A DNA stretch of 64,000 nt, from assembly GCF_003061515.1 (NCBI RefSeq), contig NZ_CP028924.1:2542001-2606000 (forward strand). The letters run 5' to 3'. The notes beneath the pieces were generated by a model. That model worked only from the letters and a program-made list of their open reading frames with translations. It ran no database searches and was not told where the DNA came from. A program made the position numbers and the translations under genes. Of this stretch, positions 1 to 8,259 are shown piece after piece (the stretch's first letter is position 1; each line of letters begins with the position of its first letter). This stretch comes from Colwellia sp. Arc7-D (lineage in GTDB: Bacteria; Pseudomonadota; Gammaproteobacteria; Enterobacterales; Alteromonadaceae).

Positions 1-220
1 AATGACGATTAACAGCATAAAAATATTACATAATAACTTCATAAGTGTTCCTACAATCTGTAAAGCTTAACTTTTAATAAGTTTAGCGTGCTTTGATAAA
101 AATGTATGGGTATCTTATCTAAAATAAAAATTACCCGTTAATTAATTAAAATGAATAACTAAGGTTAAATTTCCGGTCAATAGTCATATAAAACATAAAT
201 ATAACTTAACGAGATAAAAC

Positions 221-706
221 ATGCTAATACGCTTTTTTTTAATATCCATCGTACTCCTCTCAATAGTATCCTCTGGCGTAAATGCTAAAGGTAATGACGC
301 TAAAGTAATGACATCAGGTTTGAACCACTTGGGTTTAACGGTTAAGGACTTATCAGCCTCAAAAGATTTTTTTGTGAATACTTTAGGTTGGAAAGTTGCA
401 GGTGGTTATCCAGAATACCCATCGGTATTTGTAACTGATGGGCAAGTTTTTGTCACCTTATGGCAGACCAAAAATAAACATGACGTTATAGAATTTGATA
501 GAAAGAACAATGTCGGTTTACACCACCTTGCCTTAACGGTAACTAGCGAAAAAATACTTGAGGAGTTACATCAACGCTTTAAATTGTTACCCAATATCGT
601 CATTGAGTTTTCACCTGAACTTAATGGTAAAGGTCCAACGGTTCATATGATAATTCGTGAACCTAGTGGTAATCGAATTGAGTTCGCTTACTCTCCCAAA
701 AAATAA
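221..706 (+). CDS. VOC (glyoxalase/bleomycin-resistance) family protein, exported
   Basis: A 161-residue protein with a hydrophobic N-terminal segment (about residues 4-22, ending VNAKG) that looks like a signal peptide. It is followed by one vicinal-oxygen-chelate domain, which opens SGLNHLGLTVKDL and carries the second-half motif GLHHLALTV near residue 100. VOC proteins bind a metal and act on small molecules (lactoylglutathione lyases, dioxygenases, antibiotic-binding proteins), but the substrate cannot be read here. The predicted export is unusual for the family, so a periplasmic role is possible. The gene stands alone, with an AT-rich upstream region and the sequence AACGAGATAAAAC before the ATG. 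A strong bidirectional terminator lies downstream. The family assignment is confident; the function is unknown. Confidence 0.85.
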   Translation: MLIRFFLISIVLLSIVSSGVNAKGNDAKVMTSGLNHLGLTVKDLSASKDFFVNTLGWKVAGGYPEYPSVFVTDGQVFVTLWQTKNKHDVIEFDRKNNVGLHHLALTVTSEKILEELHQRFKLLPNIVIEFSPELNGKGPTVHMIIREPSGNRIEFAYSPKK

Positions 707-765
707 AAAGCACAACTTAACAACCTCGGTGATTTGGTTGTGTATTTTTAGCTATAATTTTGACC

Positions 766-795
766 AAAAAAAGCGCAGAGGATCTGCGCTTTTTT
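766..795. terminator. Bidirectional rho-independent terminator
   Basis: A perfect stem of about 12 bp (AAAAAGCGCAGA / TCTGCGCTTTTT, loop GGA) is flanked by A and T runs. It can therefore stop transcription from the VOC gene (+) and from the convergent DUF4136 gene (-). A weaker hairpin (ACAACC...GGTTGT, 719-741) lies just upstream. Confidence 0.85.
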
Positions 796-819
796 AATGA
801 AGCATTAGCATAGTGTTAA

Positions 820-1377
820 TTAGAACTGAGCAACAACCTGCTCAACAACCATTTTAATGGCTTTGCTCGGATTATCTTGCTCTGATGTTTTAATGCGTTT
901 TATCGCCCAACCATGCCATACCGGCTGATGGCTTTTAACGTCATACACATCTATCGCCAATTTCCCTTCGGTATAGTTTCGCACACGTGTATCTGAACTA
1001 AGACCTATACCACCGTAGTAACGATGTCCCCATAAAAAATTGGTTCTATACATCAGAGGTAAGGTATCAACTTTTACTTTATCTCTGCTTCCCATGGTGT
1101 ATGAAATAGTAAAATCAGCAGCTTCAGCATCACTGACTAATGCATAACCCTTAGCAATAAAAGCTTGTTCAATCGCGTTATCAATTCTAACTTTCATAAC
1201 AGGGTTAGCATCAATAGATTCAGCTAAAACCTTTGTCTCATTTAGCCAAGCGAATGTTTTATAATGTGATGTCGTTATTTCACTATTGCGATCAAAGTCA
1301 ACTCTAGCCTGTTGAGTTGATGTACACCCAGCGATTGCTACAAGTGCTAACATCATGATTAGTTTATTTTTTAGCAT
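820..1377 (-). CDS. DUF4136 domain lipoprotein
   Basis: A 185-residue protein with a lipoprotein signal peptide: a hydrophobic stretch ending ALVAIAGC, with the lipidated Cys at residue 18. The remainder fits the DUF4136 family of periplasmic lipoproteins: VDFDRNSEITTSHYKTFAWL near the start, DFTISYTMG in the middle and KLAIDVYDVKSHQPVWHGWA near the end. The biochemical role of this family is unknown. The gene is transcribed towards the shared terminator with the VOC gene and divergently from the ilv leader. AAGGAAGGATTT precedes the ATG and gives a good ribosome binding site. Assignment is by family pattern. Confidence 0.85.
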   Translation of the reverse strand: MLKNKLIMMLALVAIAGCTSTQQARVDFDRNSEITTSHYKTFAWLNETKVLAESIDANPVMKVRIDNAIEQAFIAKGYALVSDAEAADFTISYTMGSRDKVKVDTLPLMYRTNFLWGHRYYGGIGLSSDTRVRNYTEGKLAIDVYDVKSHQPVWHGWAIKRIKTSEQDNPSKAIKMVVEQVVAQF

Positions 1378-1700
1378 AAATCCTTCCTTACAACTTCGAT
1401 TTGTTTAACTTACCCTACAGGTTATCATAAATACCAAGGTAAACTGTTTAAAAATTTAACGCCATTTGATTGATTTTTTTATTAATTACCATTCAAGATT
1501 AATAACAGAGGTGAGTTATTAATTTAAACGCAGTATTTAACTTATTAATACTTTAAACCTTTCCCCAAATCTTTCCTCGCTAACTAAATGACCGGACTAA
1601 CCTCTACTTTATGACACACAAATATTTAGCTTTTGTACTCCCTATTTTTCATTTGGCTATAATAAAGTTTAAAAACTTATATATATTTTCCAATTTACCA
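1378..1700. other. Intergenic region between the DUF4136 gene and the ilv promoter
   Basis: About 320 AT-rich bases separate the divergent DUF4136 gene and the ilv promoter. No convincing gene is seen. An open frame running from 1611 into the leader peptide has poor composition and begins upstream of the predicted promoter, so only its 3' part (from 1761) is taken as coding. Confidence 0.5.
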
Positions 1701-1729
1701 TTGACAGTAATAGGTAAACCCCTTAAAAC
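1701..1729 (+). promoter_or_regulatory. Predicted sigma-70 promoter of the ilvIH leader
   Basis: A perfect -35 hexamer TTGACA (1701-1706) is followed after 17 bp by TAAAAC (1724-1729), a 4/6 match to the -10 consensus. Transcription would start near 1736, about 25 bases before the leader-peptide ATG, which is a normal arrangement for an attenuated amino-acid operon. Confidence 0.6.
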
Positions 1730-1760
1730 TGTAGGTATTACTTTTACACAATATTTATAT

Positions 1761-1841
1761 ATGAACTTAGCTAACACACTTTTTTCTCTCCTCATTCTCG
1801 TCTTGGTCTTAAATCCCAAGCGTGGACGATATTGTGTGTAA
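1761..1841 (+). CDS. ilv operon leader peptide (attenuation)
   Basis: A 26-codon reading frame starts MNLANTLFS, then has eight branched-chain residues in a row (LLILVLVL), and ends NPKRGRYCV. Overall it holds seven Leu, one Ile and three Val. Together with the terminator 27 bases downstream and the ilvIH genes that follow, this is the pattern of a transcription-attenuation leader peptide. Ribosome stalling at Leu/Val/Ile codons under starvation would prevent terminator formation. The run mixes Leu, Val and Ile codons, so control by all three amino acids (and mostly Leu) is inferred. The peptide sequence itself is not one I recognise from a named gene. Confidence 0.85.
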   Translation: MNLANTLFSLLILVLVLNPKRGRYCV

Positions 1842-1868
1842 AAATAAAGTAAAAAAATAACAACAATT

Positions 1869-1903
1869 AACCCTCGCTCTGAAAAGAACGGGGGTTTTTT
1901 TAT
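1869..1903 (+). terminator. ilv attenuator (rho-independent terminator)
   Basis: Stem AACCCTCG / CGGGGGTT (8 bp with one G-U pair) encloses a loop of about 12 bases and is followed directly by a run of T. It sits between the branched-chain leader peptide and the ilvI start, where an attenuator is expected. Confidence 0.85.
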
Positions 1904-1945
1904 CGCTATTTATACTCATTGACTTAATTAAGAAAGGGATTACAT

Positions 1946-3670
1946 ATGACAAAAGAGCTATTCTCAGGTGCTGAGCTGGTAGTAAAAGCCTTATCAGCAT
2001 TGAAGGTAAAGTATCTATTCGGTTATCCAGGCGGCACCGTACTAGATATTTATGATGCGCTTTTTAGACAAGATGACGTAGAGCATATTCTTGTTCGTCA
2101 TGAGCAAGCGGCAACTCATATGGCAGATGGTTTTGCCCGAGCAACAGGTGAAGTTGGTGTGGTATTGGCAACATCAGGGCCTGGTGCTACAAACTGTATT
2201 ACAGGCATAGCCACAGCGTATATGGACTCTATTCCTATGGTGGTGTTATCTGGCCAAGTGCCTACCGGCCTAATTGGTGACGATGCGTTTCAGGAAACCG
2301 ATATTGTCGGTTGTTCACGGCCAATCGTAAAGCATAGCTTTAATTGCCGAAGTGTTGTTGATATTCCAAATACCATAGCTAAAGCTTTTTATATCGCCAG
2401 TACTGGACGCCCAGGTCCTGTGGTTATTGAACTACCTAAAGATATTTTAATGCCGCAGTTTACTGCAGAGTTTGTATTTAATGCCGACGTTAGCATGCGT
2501 TCATACAACCCAACAATAAAAGGTCATCATCGCCAAATTAAAAAAGCAGTGCAGGCAATTAAAAAAGCAAAAAGGCTCGTTGTATACTCTGGTGGCGGCA
2601 TAATCATCGCTAACGCTGCCGAGTTACTAACAACCTTGGTTGAAAAATTAAATGCACCAGTAACCAATACCTTAATGGGTTTAGGCGGCGTATCTGGTTT
2701 ACATGACAATTTTATCGGAATGTTAGGTATGCACGGCAGTCTAGAAGCGAATAAAGCTATGGCTAATGCTGATGTTATTCTCGCTTTAGGTGCAAGATTT
2801 GATGACCGCGTAACGAACAATGTTAAGAAATTCTGTCCTGATGCCACTATTGTTCATGTTGATATTGACCCCACATCAATTTCAAAAACCATAAACGCAC
2901 ATATTCCGGTTGTTGGTTTAGTCGATATTGTTATTGAGCAGTTACTTGTTGAACTTGAAGAACAACAGTTTAGTGTTAACCAAGAAGAAAACCAATTATG
3001 GTGGCAACAAATTGAGCAATGGCGCGCAGTTAAAAGTGTAAGTTATGATCAATCTGGCGATAAAATAAAACCCCAACGTGTTATTGAGTCTATGTACAAA
3101 GCCACACAAGGCGAAGCTTATGTTTGCTCTGATGTTGGCCAGCATCAAATGTTTGCCGCGCAATACTATCCTTTTGCTAAGCCTCGCCAATGGATAAACT
3201 CTGGCGGCTTGGGCACTATGGGTTTTGGTTTACCTGCTGCAATGGGGGTGAAATTAGCTTTTCCTGAAAGCCATGTTATCTGTATTACTGGCGACGGCTC
3301 TATTCAAATGAATATACAAGAGCTATCTACTTGTCTGCAATATAACTTACCCGTGGTTATTATCTCACTAAACAATCGTTCTTTAGGCATGGTACGTCAA
3401 TGGCAAGATATGGTTTATGGTGGCCGACACTCTTCTTCATACATGGAATCTTTACCTGATTTTGTTAAATTGGCAGAATCCTATGGCCATGTCGGCATGC
3501 AAATTAATAATCTTGATGAATTAGATGAAAAGATTAAGGAAGCTTTTTCCATTAAAAACCGATTAGTTTTTGTTGATGTATTAGTCGATGAAAACGAGCA
3601 TGTATACCCGATGCAAATTCGTACCGGCGCCATTGATGAAATGTGGATTAAAAAAGGAGTAAAAGCATAA
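1946..3670 (+). CDS. ilvI: Acetolactate synthase large (catalytic) subunit
   Basis: A thiamine-diphosphate enzyme that condenses two pyruvates to acetolactate, or pyruvate with 2-ketobutyrate, the first common step of valine, leucine and isoleucine synthesis. At 574 residues it matches the usual IlvI length. The N-terminal ThDP domain holds the catalytic Glu in [19 protein letters not shown] (about residue 53). The C-terminal domain holds the ThDP/Mg motif, GDGSIQMN through to SLNN (about residues 449-476). AGAAAGGGAT precedes the ATG. The stop codon overlaps the ilvH start by one base, so the two subunits are translationally coupled. The leader peptide and attenuator upstream imply control by branched-chain amino acid supply. 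ilvI rather than ilvB/ilvG is chosen from the pairing with ilvH. Confidence 0.96.
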   Translation: MTKELFSGAELVVKALSALKVKYLFGYPGGTVLDIYDALFRQDDVEHILVRHEQAATHMADGFARATGEVGVVLATSGPGATNCITGIATAYMDSIPMVVLSGQVPTGLIGDDAFQETDIVGCSRPIVKHSFNCRSVVDIPNTIAKAFYIASTGRPGPVVIELPKDILMPQFTAEFVFNADVSMRSYNPTIKGHHRQIKKAVQAIKKAKRLVVYSGGGIIIANAAELLTTLVEKLNAPVTNTLMGLGGVSGLHDNFIGMLGMHGSLEANKAMANADVILALGARFDDRVTNNVKKFCPDATIVHVDIDPTSISKTINAHIPVVGLVDIVIEQLLVELEEQQFSVNQEENQLWWQQIEQWRAVKSVSYDQSGDKIKPQRVIESMYKATQGEAYVCSDVGQHQMFAAQYYPFAKPRQWINSGGLGTMGFGLPAAMGVKLAFPESHVICITGDGSIQMNIQELSTCLQYNLPVVIISLNNRSLGMVRQWQDMVYGGRHSSSYMESLPDFVKLAESYGHVGMQINNLDELDEKIKEAFSIKNRLVFVDVLVDENEHVYPMQIRTGAIDEMWIKKGVKA

Positions 3671-4173
3671 TGCGAAGAATTTTAGCCGTATTACTAGAGA
3701 ACGAGGCAGGCTCACTTTCTCGCATTGTTGGGTTATTTTCTCAAAGAGCATTTAATATTGAGAGCTTAACGGTTGCACCAACCGAAGACGATACTCTATC
3801 TCGCATTACTATTGTGACTAAAGGGAATGACAAGATACTTGAGCAAATAGTAAAGCAAGTTAATAAACTTATTGATGTTATTAAAATTACCGACTTAACA
3901 GAACGTAGCCACGTAGAGCGTGAATTACTGTTGATTAAAGTATTGGCGATGAACGAAAAGTCTCGCAGTGAAGTTATGCGTATAACGGATATTTTTAGGG
4001 GCTCCATTATTGATATTGGTAAACAAGTCTATACTATTCAATTAACGGGTAATGCCGATAAAATTAATGCCTTTATTTGCACGCTGGCGAATGAAACAGA
4101 AATTATAGAGTCAGTAAGGTCAGGCTGTGTGGGTATTGCTCGCGGTGAGAAGGCGCTTAGAATAAAGCAGTAA
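3670..4173 (+). CDS. ilvH: Acetolactate synthase small (regulatory) subunit
   Basis: The regulatory subunit that activates IlvI and confers valine feedback inhibition. The 167 residues start with an ACT domain ([19 protein letters not shown] through LSRITIV, about residues 2-75), with the N-terminal GSLSRIVGLF and NIESLTV motifs of the family. A C-terminal small-subunit domain follows. The ATG shares one base with the ilvI stop (TAATG). No further ilv or leu gene follows; a stable terminator ends the transcript at about 4286, so this is a two-gene operon. Confidence 0.96.
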   Translation: MRRILAVLLENEAGSLSRIVGLFSQRAFNIESLTVAPTEDDTLSRITIVTKGNDKILEQIVKQVNKLIDVIKITDLTERSHVERELLLIKVLAMNEKSRSEVMRITDIFRGSIIDIGKQVYTIQLTGNADKINAFICTLANETEIIESVRSGCVGIARGEKALRIKQ

Positions 4174-4254
4174 CTTTATAGGATTAACGAATAGGCTTCG
4201 CGAATAAGTACCTAGCCTAAAGTTTATCCTTCGATCCACCCGCCTGAAAATACA

Positions 4255-4286
4255 ATAAAGCCAGCTAAAAGCTGGCTTTATTTTTA
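4255..4286 (+). terminator. Rho-independent terminator of ilvIH
   Basis: Stem ATAAAGCCAGC / GCTGGCTTTAT with loop TAAAA is followed by TTTTTA. It lies between the convergent ilvH (+) and DUF3466 (-) genes. Confidence 0.85.
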
Positions 4287-4315
4287 TCAATATTCGACAG
4301 TCGAATAAAAACAGT

Positions 4316-6088
4316 TTAACTCAATTTAAAAGTAAATCTGCGACGTAAACCTACAAGTGCTAGCAAGAAAATACTACTTAAACCAAAACCTGCACCTCGT
4401 CGTTCAACTTTTTCTTCAACAGCACTACAGTTTTCAACTTCACCCGCTATTGGCTGTAAAGTAACCGCGCGAACCACATCTTCAAATAACTGTTCGCCTT
4501 TGTCATCAAGCATTAATACGCCCTTTGAATCATGGCGAGGAACTCGAATTAATGCGGTAGCTGAAATTTCATCATCATCATTAATAGCACGTGCTTCGAT
4601 AATAGTGTAATCAGTTTCACAAGTTAAAAAGTCATTTAAATCAGTAAAAGTTTTGCTGATAGTGTCATAAATAAAAGCATGCGTTCTTCTTGGCGTACTG
4701 GTATTGTCGTTATGTGTTTCAACTTCACCTTCACCTACAATTTTACCGCTTTCATTAATCGAGCGAGCTGTACTCGAACTACCAGTAAAGAAATCTGTTG
4801 GTAAAATCATTTCCATCGATTCTGCGTTAGTATCAACATGATAGAACTTAGTACGTAAGTTACCATTTACATAGGTAGCAACATGACCTACCGCGATACC
4901 CGCGTCATTTATATCATAAGCACGCGAATCAAAATATTTACCATGATCTTCAGTAAAGTCGCTAACTAGACCATTTTTATAAACAACAGCATATAAACTT
5001 CTAGCTTCACTTGCGCTTGGGTTGGTTTCATTTTCGTCAACCCAACCATGTGCATAGCCAACAGCAACACCTTGGTTATTAATTGCTTGAGCGTAATTAA
5101 CATACTCGCGAATGTCATCAACATGCGGAGTAACTAATTGCCCTAAAATTTCTGATGTAATGATACCTTGCTCATCAATGGTCCATTTGATTGCTTCTGT
5201 ATTATAAATTTCTTCAACAACTTGTTGAACACAAGCTTTAAAAGGCAAATCATCAAGTACATCAGGATCAGCACAACCGCCGGTTTCATCAGCAAAAAAA
5301 TCAATAGCATTTTGATCAATACTTGTACTAGCATAACCAACGGCAAAATGAGAATCGCTGATATCTAATATGGCTGACTCTCCGCCAAAACGCTGCTCTT
5401 CGGGTAAATCGGTTTCACTCGGCGGAATAATTTCAATAATACTCGCACCACCATCCGAAGAGAAAAAACCACGCGTAGTAAATTCACGTAACCAATAGGT
5501 TAATTGCTCATCATTACTATTAGTAAAATCTACCGGTAAATAAGGTGCTGACGCATTACCGTAAACCCAACCTTCATTAGTTATACCACTAATATATTCT
5601 TTAGTTGAGCGGGTATAAATATCAGTGCCAACTAACTTTTCATCAAAAACATTAAAAAGCTCTGTATCACCATTGAAGTTAGTCATGGCATAAATATCGC
5701 CAACTTGTTGATACAGGCTATTACCAGCTCTTGATTGTAAAAAATTAATGACCCAAGAAAGATCGTTTGCTGTTGGGTTACCTGCCCGAAGCGCGGTTTC
5801 ATCTTCAATATTTTCTAAGTCATGAACACCTTCATGGCTGTTCTCAGCTAAGAGAACGATGAAGTTATAATCATCTTCGTCAAGATATTGAAACTGTACA
5901 GGAAAATTATATATATCGGTGCCTGAAATAGCAGCTTCACCGTTATTATTTTCTTCTTGTGAATAAGTATATTTTAATGAAGAAACATCACCTTTATCAA
6001 TAACTTGGTATGTTGCTGCATTAACGGCGGATAATCCTAATGCACTAGTTATACCTAATGCTACAATTGATTTTAAAAATTTGTTCAT
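4316..6088 (-). CDS. DUF3466 family surface protein with GlyGly-CTERM-like tail
   Basis: About 590 residues. The start is placed at the ATG at 6088 (MNKFLKSIVALGITSALGLS) because it begins a clean signal peptide; an in-frame ATG at 6121 would add 11 polar residues and overlap uup. The body contains repeated motifs (AVGYASTSI, AVGYAHGW, AVGHVATYV, KIVGEGEV), each a short AVG/IVG beta element of the kind seen in DUF3466 and related extracellular repeat proteins. The C-terminus has Arg-Arg-Gly-Ala-Gly, a hydrophobic segment (LSSIFLLALVGL) and RRR, which resembles a GlyGly-CTERM sorting signal cut by rhombosortase. It is probably exported and surface-anchored or secreted; the function is unknown. 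It follows uup on the same strand. Confidence 0.8.
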   Translation of the reverse strand: MNKFLKSIVALGITSALGLSAVNAATYQVIDKGDVSSLKYTYSQEENNNGEAAISGTDIYNFPVQFQYLDEDDYNFIVLLAENSHEGVHDLENIEDETALRAGNPTANDLSWVINFLQSRAGNSLYQQVGDIYAMTNFNGDTELFNVFDEKLVGTDIYTRSTKEYISGITNEGWVYGNASAPYLPVDFTNSNDEQLTYWLREFTTRGFFSSDGGASIIEIIPPSETDLPEEQRFGGESAILDISDSHFAVGYASTSIDQNAIDFFADETGGCADPDVLDDLPFKACVQQVVEEIYNTEAIKWTIDEQGIITSEILGQLVTPHVDDIREYVNYAQAINNQGVAVGYAHGWVDENETNPSASEARSLYAVVYKNGLVSDFTEDHGKYFDSRAYDINDAGIAVGHVATYVNGNLRTKFYHVDTNAESMEMILPTDFFTGSSSTARSINESGKIVGEGEVETHNDNTSTPRRTHAFIYDTISKTFTDLNDFLTCETDYTIIEARAINDDDEISATALIRVPRHDSKGVLMLDDKGEQLFEDVVRAVTLQPIAGEVENCSAVEEKVERRGAGFGLSSIFLLALVGLRRRFTFKLS

Positions 6089-6113
6089 GTAACTACTAAA
6101 CTCACTATCGTTA

Positions 6114-8024
6114 TTAATCATCTAATTCTTGCCATCTAGCGTAGGCAACTTCGAGTTTGGACTCACTAATGGCTAACTGGTTCAATATTTTATTACTTTG
6201 CTCTGGGCTTTGACTAAAAAAATCAGCTTGATTCACTTTTTCTTGTAACTCTGCAATCAAATTTTCAAGCTTATCGATTTGCCCTGGTAATTCTTCTAAC
6301 TCTTTTTTTTCTTTGAAAGAATGCTTTTTCTTGGCTGGCATTGCAACTTTGTGTTCAGTTTTACCTGCATTTTCATTTTCTTTAGCTTTAATAATCGGCT
6401 TTGCCATGGCTTGACGCTGTTTATCTTTATGTTCAAGATAACTATCAACATCATCATAACCGCCAACAATTTGTGAGATATGACCCGTTCCATCAAAGTA
6501 TAAACAACTACTTACACAGTTATTAACAAAGTCACGATCATGACTGACTAAAATAACCGTTCCTGCATAATTTGCAACGACTTCTTCTAATAACTCTAAT
6601 GTTTCTATGTCCAAATCATTGGTTGGCTCATCTAGAATCAATAAGTTACTTGGGCGCAGAAATAAACGAGCGAGCAACAAGCGGTTTTTCTCACCACCTG
6701 ATAATGCTCTTACTGGCGTACGGGCACGTTTAGGACTGAATAAAAAGTCTTGTAGATAACCTAATACATGTCGTGGCTTACCATTCACTATAACTTCTTG
6801 TTTACCTTCGCCAACAATCTCTTGTACAGTTTGCTTAAGATCTAAGGCATCGCGATGTTGGTCAAAATAAGCAACTTCTAGATTAACCCCTGAGCGCATT
6901 TTTCCACTTGTGGCTTCAAGATTGCCCATGATCATTTTTATTAAGGTCGATTTACCTGTTCCGTTGGCACCTATAAAAGCAATGCGATCGTTACGTGTAA
7001 TAAGTAAATCTAAGTTTTTAATAATAACTTTGTCATCAAAAGCGATACTTATATCTTCCGCTTCAAAGACTAATTTACCTGAACGATCACCTTGCGTAAT
7101 GTTCATCGTACTTTGATTACGAACTTCACGACGAGCTTGACGTTCACCACGCAATTTCTCAAGTGCTCTTACTCGACCTTCGTTACGTGTGCGTCGGGCT
7201 TTTACACCTTGTCTGATCCAAACTTCTTCTTCAGCAAGCTTTTTATCAAATAACGAATTTTGCTGTGACTCTACCTGCAAGTCATGGGCTTTTTGCTCGA
7301 TATATAAATCATAATTACCTGGGTAACTTTTCAAAATACCTCGGTCAAGATCAATAATACGTGTCGATACGCCCCTGATGAAAGCCCTATCATGACTAAT
7401 AAACAGTATGGTACCTGCAAAGTCTTTTAAGAATGTTTCTAGCCATAAAACACTTTTAATATCTAAATGGTTAGTAGGCTCATCTAAAAGTAATATATCA
7501 GGAGCCGTTACCAATGCTTTCGCTAATGCTAACTTTCGTAACCAACCACCTGAAAGATCGCAAATTTTATCATCAGGATTTAAAGCTAACGTTGTCATCA
7601 CTTGTTCGATGCGCTGCTCGTCCTGCCAAGCGTTTGCCACTTCAAGTTGTTCTTGAATGGTCGCCATTTTAGTGAGATTTTTTTCTGATGGGTCTTCAGT
7701 AACGTCATGAATAATCGCATGATAACGTTTAATTAAATCGGCATTTTCTTTCACGCCTTGAGCTATAAAATCAAACACACTGATATCTGATGACTCTGGT
7801 GGATCTTGTTCCAACATAGCTACTTGCATAGTGTTAGATTTAAGTATCTGGCCATCATCTAAAACTTGAAAACCCATTAATACTTTCATTAATGTAGATT
7901 TTCCAGCCCCGTTTCTACCGACTAAACAAATTCGTTCGCCTGTTTGTATACTTAAGTCCGTTTTATCAAGGACCTTGTCTTCACCAAAGGCTAATTCACC
8001 TTGGGAAATACGAATTAATTCCAT
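6114..8024 (-). CDS. uup: ABC-F ATPase Uup
   Basis: A soluble ABC-F protein of 636 residues with two nucleotide-binding domains. Walker A motifs are GRNGAGKST (about residue 36) and GANGTGKST (about residue 350). Signature motifs are LSGGWLRKLALAKAL and LSGGEKNRLLLARLF, and the Walker B ends are LLLDEPTNHLD and LILDEPTNDLD. A charged linker (RRTRNEGRVRALEKLR) separates the domains. The C-terminal part (about 560-636) is a Lys/Glu-rich coiled coil as in E. coli Uup, which binds DNA and is linked to precise transposon excision and ribosome-associated functions. It lies 3 bases after the glutaredoxin-like gene and downstream of rlmKL, a conserved gammaproteobacterial neighbourhood. Confidence 0.93.
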   Translation of the reverse strand: MELIRISQGELAFGEDKVLDKTDLSIQTGERICLVGRNGAGKSTLMKVLMGFQVLDDGQILKSNTMQVAMLEQDPPESSDISVFDFIAQGVKENADLIKRYHAIIHDVTEDPSEKNLTKMATIQEQLEVANAWQDEQRIEQVMTTLALNPDDKICDLSGGWLRKLALAKALVTAPDILLLDEPTNHLDIKSVLWLETFLKDFAGTILFISHDRAFIRGVSTRIIDLDRGILKSYPGNYDLYIEQKAHDLQVESQQNSLFDKKLAEEEVWIRQGVKARRTRNEGRVRALEKLRGERQARREVRNQSTMNITQGDRSGKLVFEAEDISIAFDDKVIIKNLDLLITRNDRIAFIGANGTGKSTLIKMIMGNLEATSGKMRSGVNLEVAYFDQHRDALDLKQTVQEIVGEGKQEVIVNGKPRHVLGYLQDFLFSPKRARTPVRALSGGEKNRLLLARLFLRPSNLLILDEPTNDLDIETLELLEEVVANYAGTVILVSHDRDFVNNCVSSCLYFDGTGHISQIVGGYDDVDSYLEHKDKQRQAMAKPIIKAKENENAGKTEHKVAMPAKKKHSFKEKKELEELPGQIDKLENLIAELQEKVNQADFFSQSPEQSNKILNQLAISESKLEVAYARWQELDD

Positions 8025-8027
8025 AAA

Positions 8028-8258
8028 CTACACTAACTCCAAAATTTGTTTCTGTTCGAATGGCCAAAATAATTTTTCTTGATCTGATACACGCTCTAAA
8101 ACAGGAATACTGATACGATAAAGCTCAAGTAACTTTTCATCGTCGATAATATCTACCACATCAAGTTCTGCTGCTGGCATAACGGTCATACATAATGCTA
8201 AAGCGTCTTCACATAAATGACAGCCTTCGCTGCCATAAAGTTTAAATTTTACCGACAT
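8028..8258 (-). CDS. Glutaredoxin-like family protein
   Basis: A 76-residue thioredoxin-fold protein beginning KFKLYGSEGCHLCEDAL, with the CxxC pair Cys-His-Leu-Cys near residues 13-16. The cis-Pro element of the fold is SIPVLER around residues 52-54. It belongs to the short glutaredoxin-like family (DUF836 type) often found between rlmKL and uup. The substrate is unknown; a thiol-disulfide role is inferred from the CxxC. It lies one base after the rlmKL stop and three bases before the uup start, so the three genes form one tightly packed operon. Confidence 0.87.
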   Translation of the reverse strand: MSVKFKLYGSEGCHLCEDALALCMTVMPAAELDVVDIIDDEKLLELYRISIPVLERVSDQEKLFWPFEQKQILELV

Positions 8259-8259
8259 A

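Noticed and set aside
1611..1760. Upstream part of a 76-residue open frame before ilvI
   Set aside because: It lies mostly before the predicted promoter and has no ribosome site; only the 26-codon 3' part has leader-peptide features.
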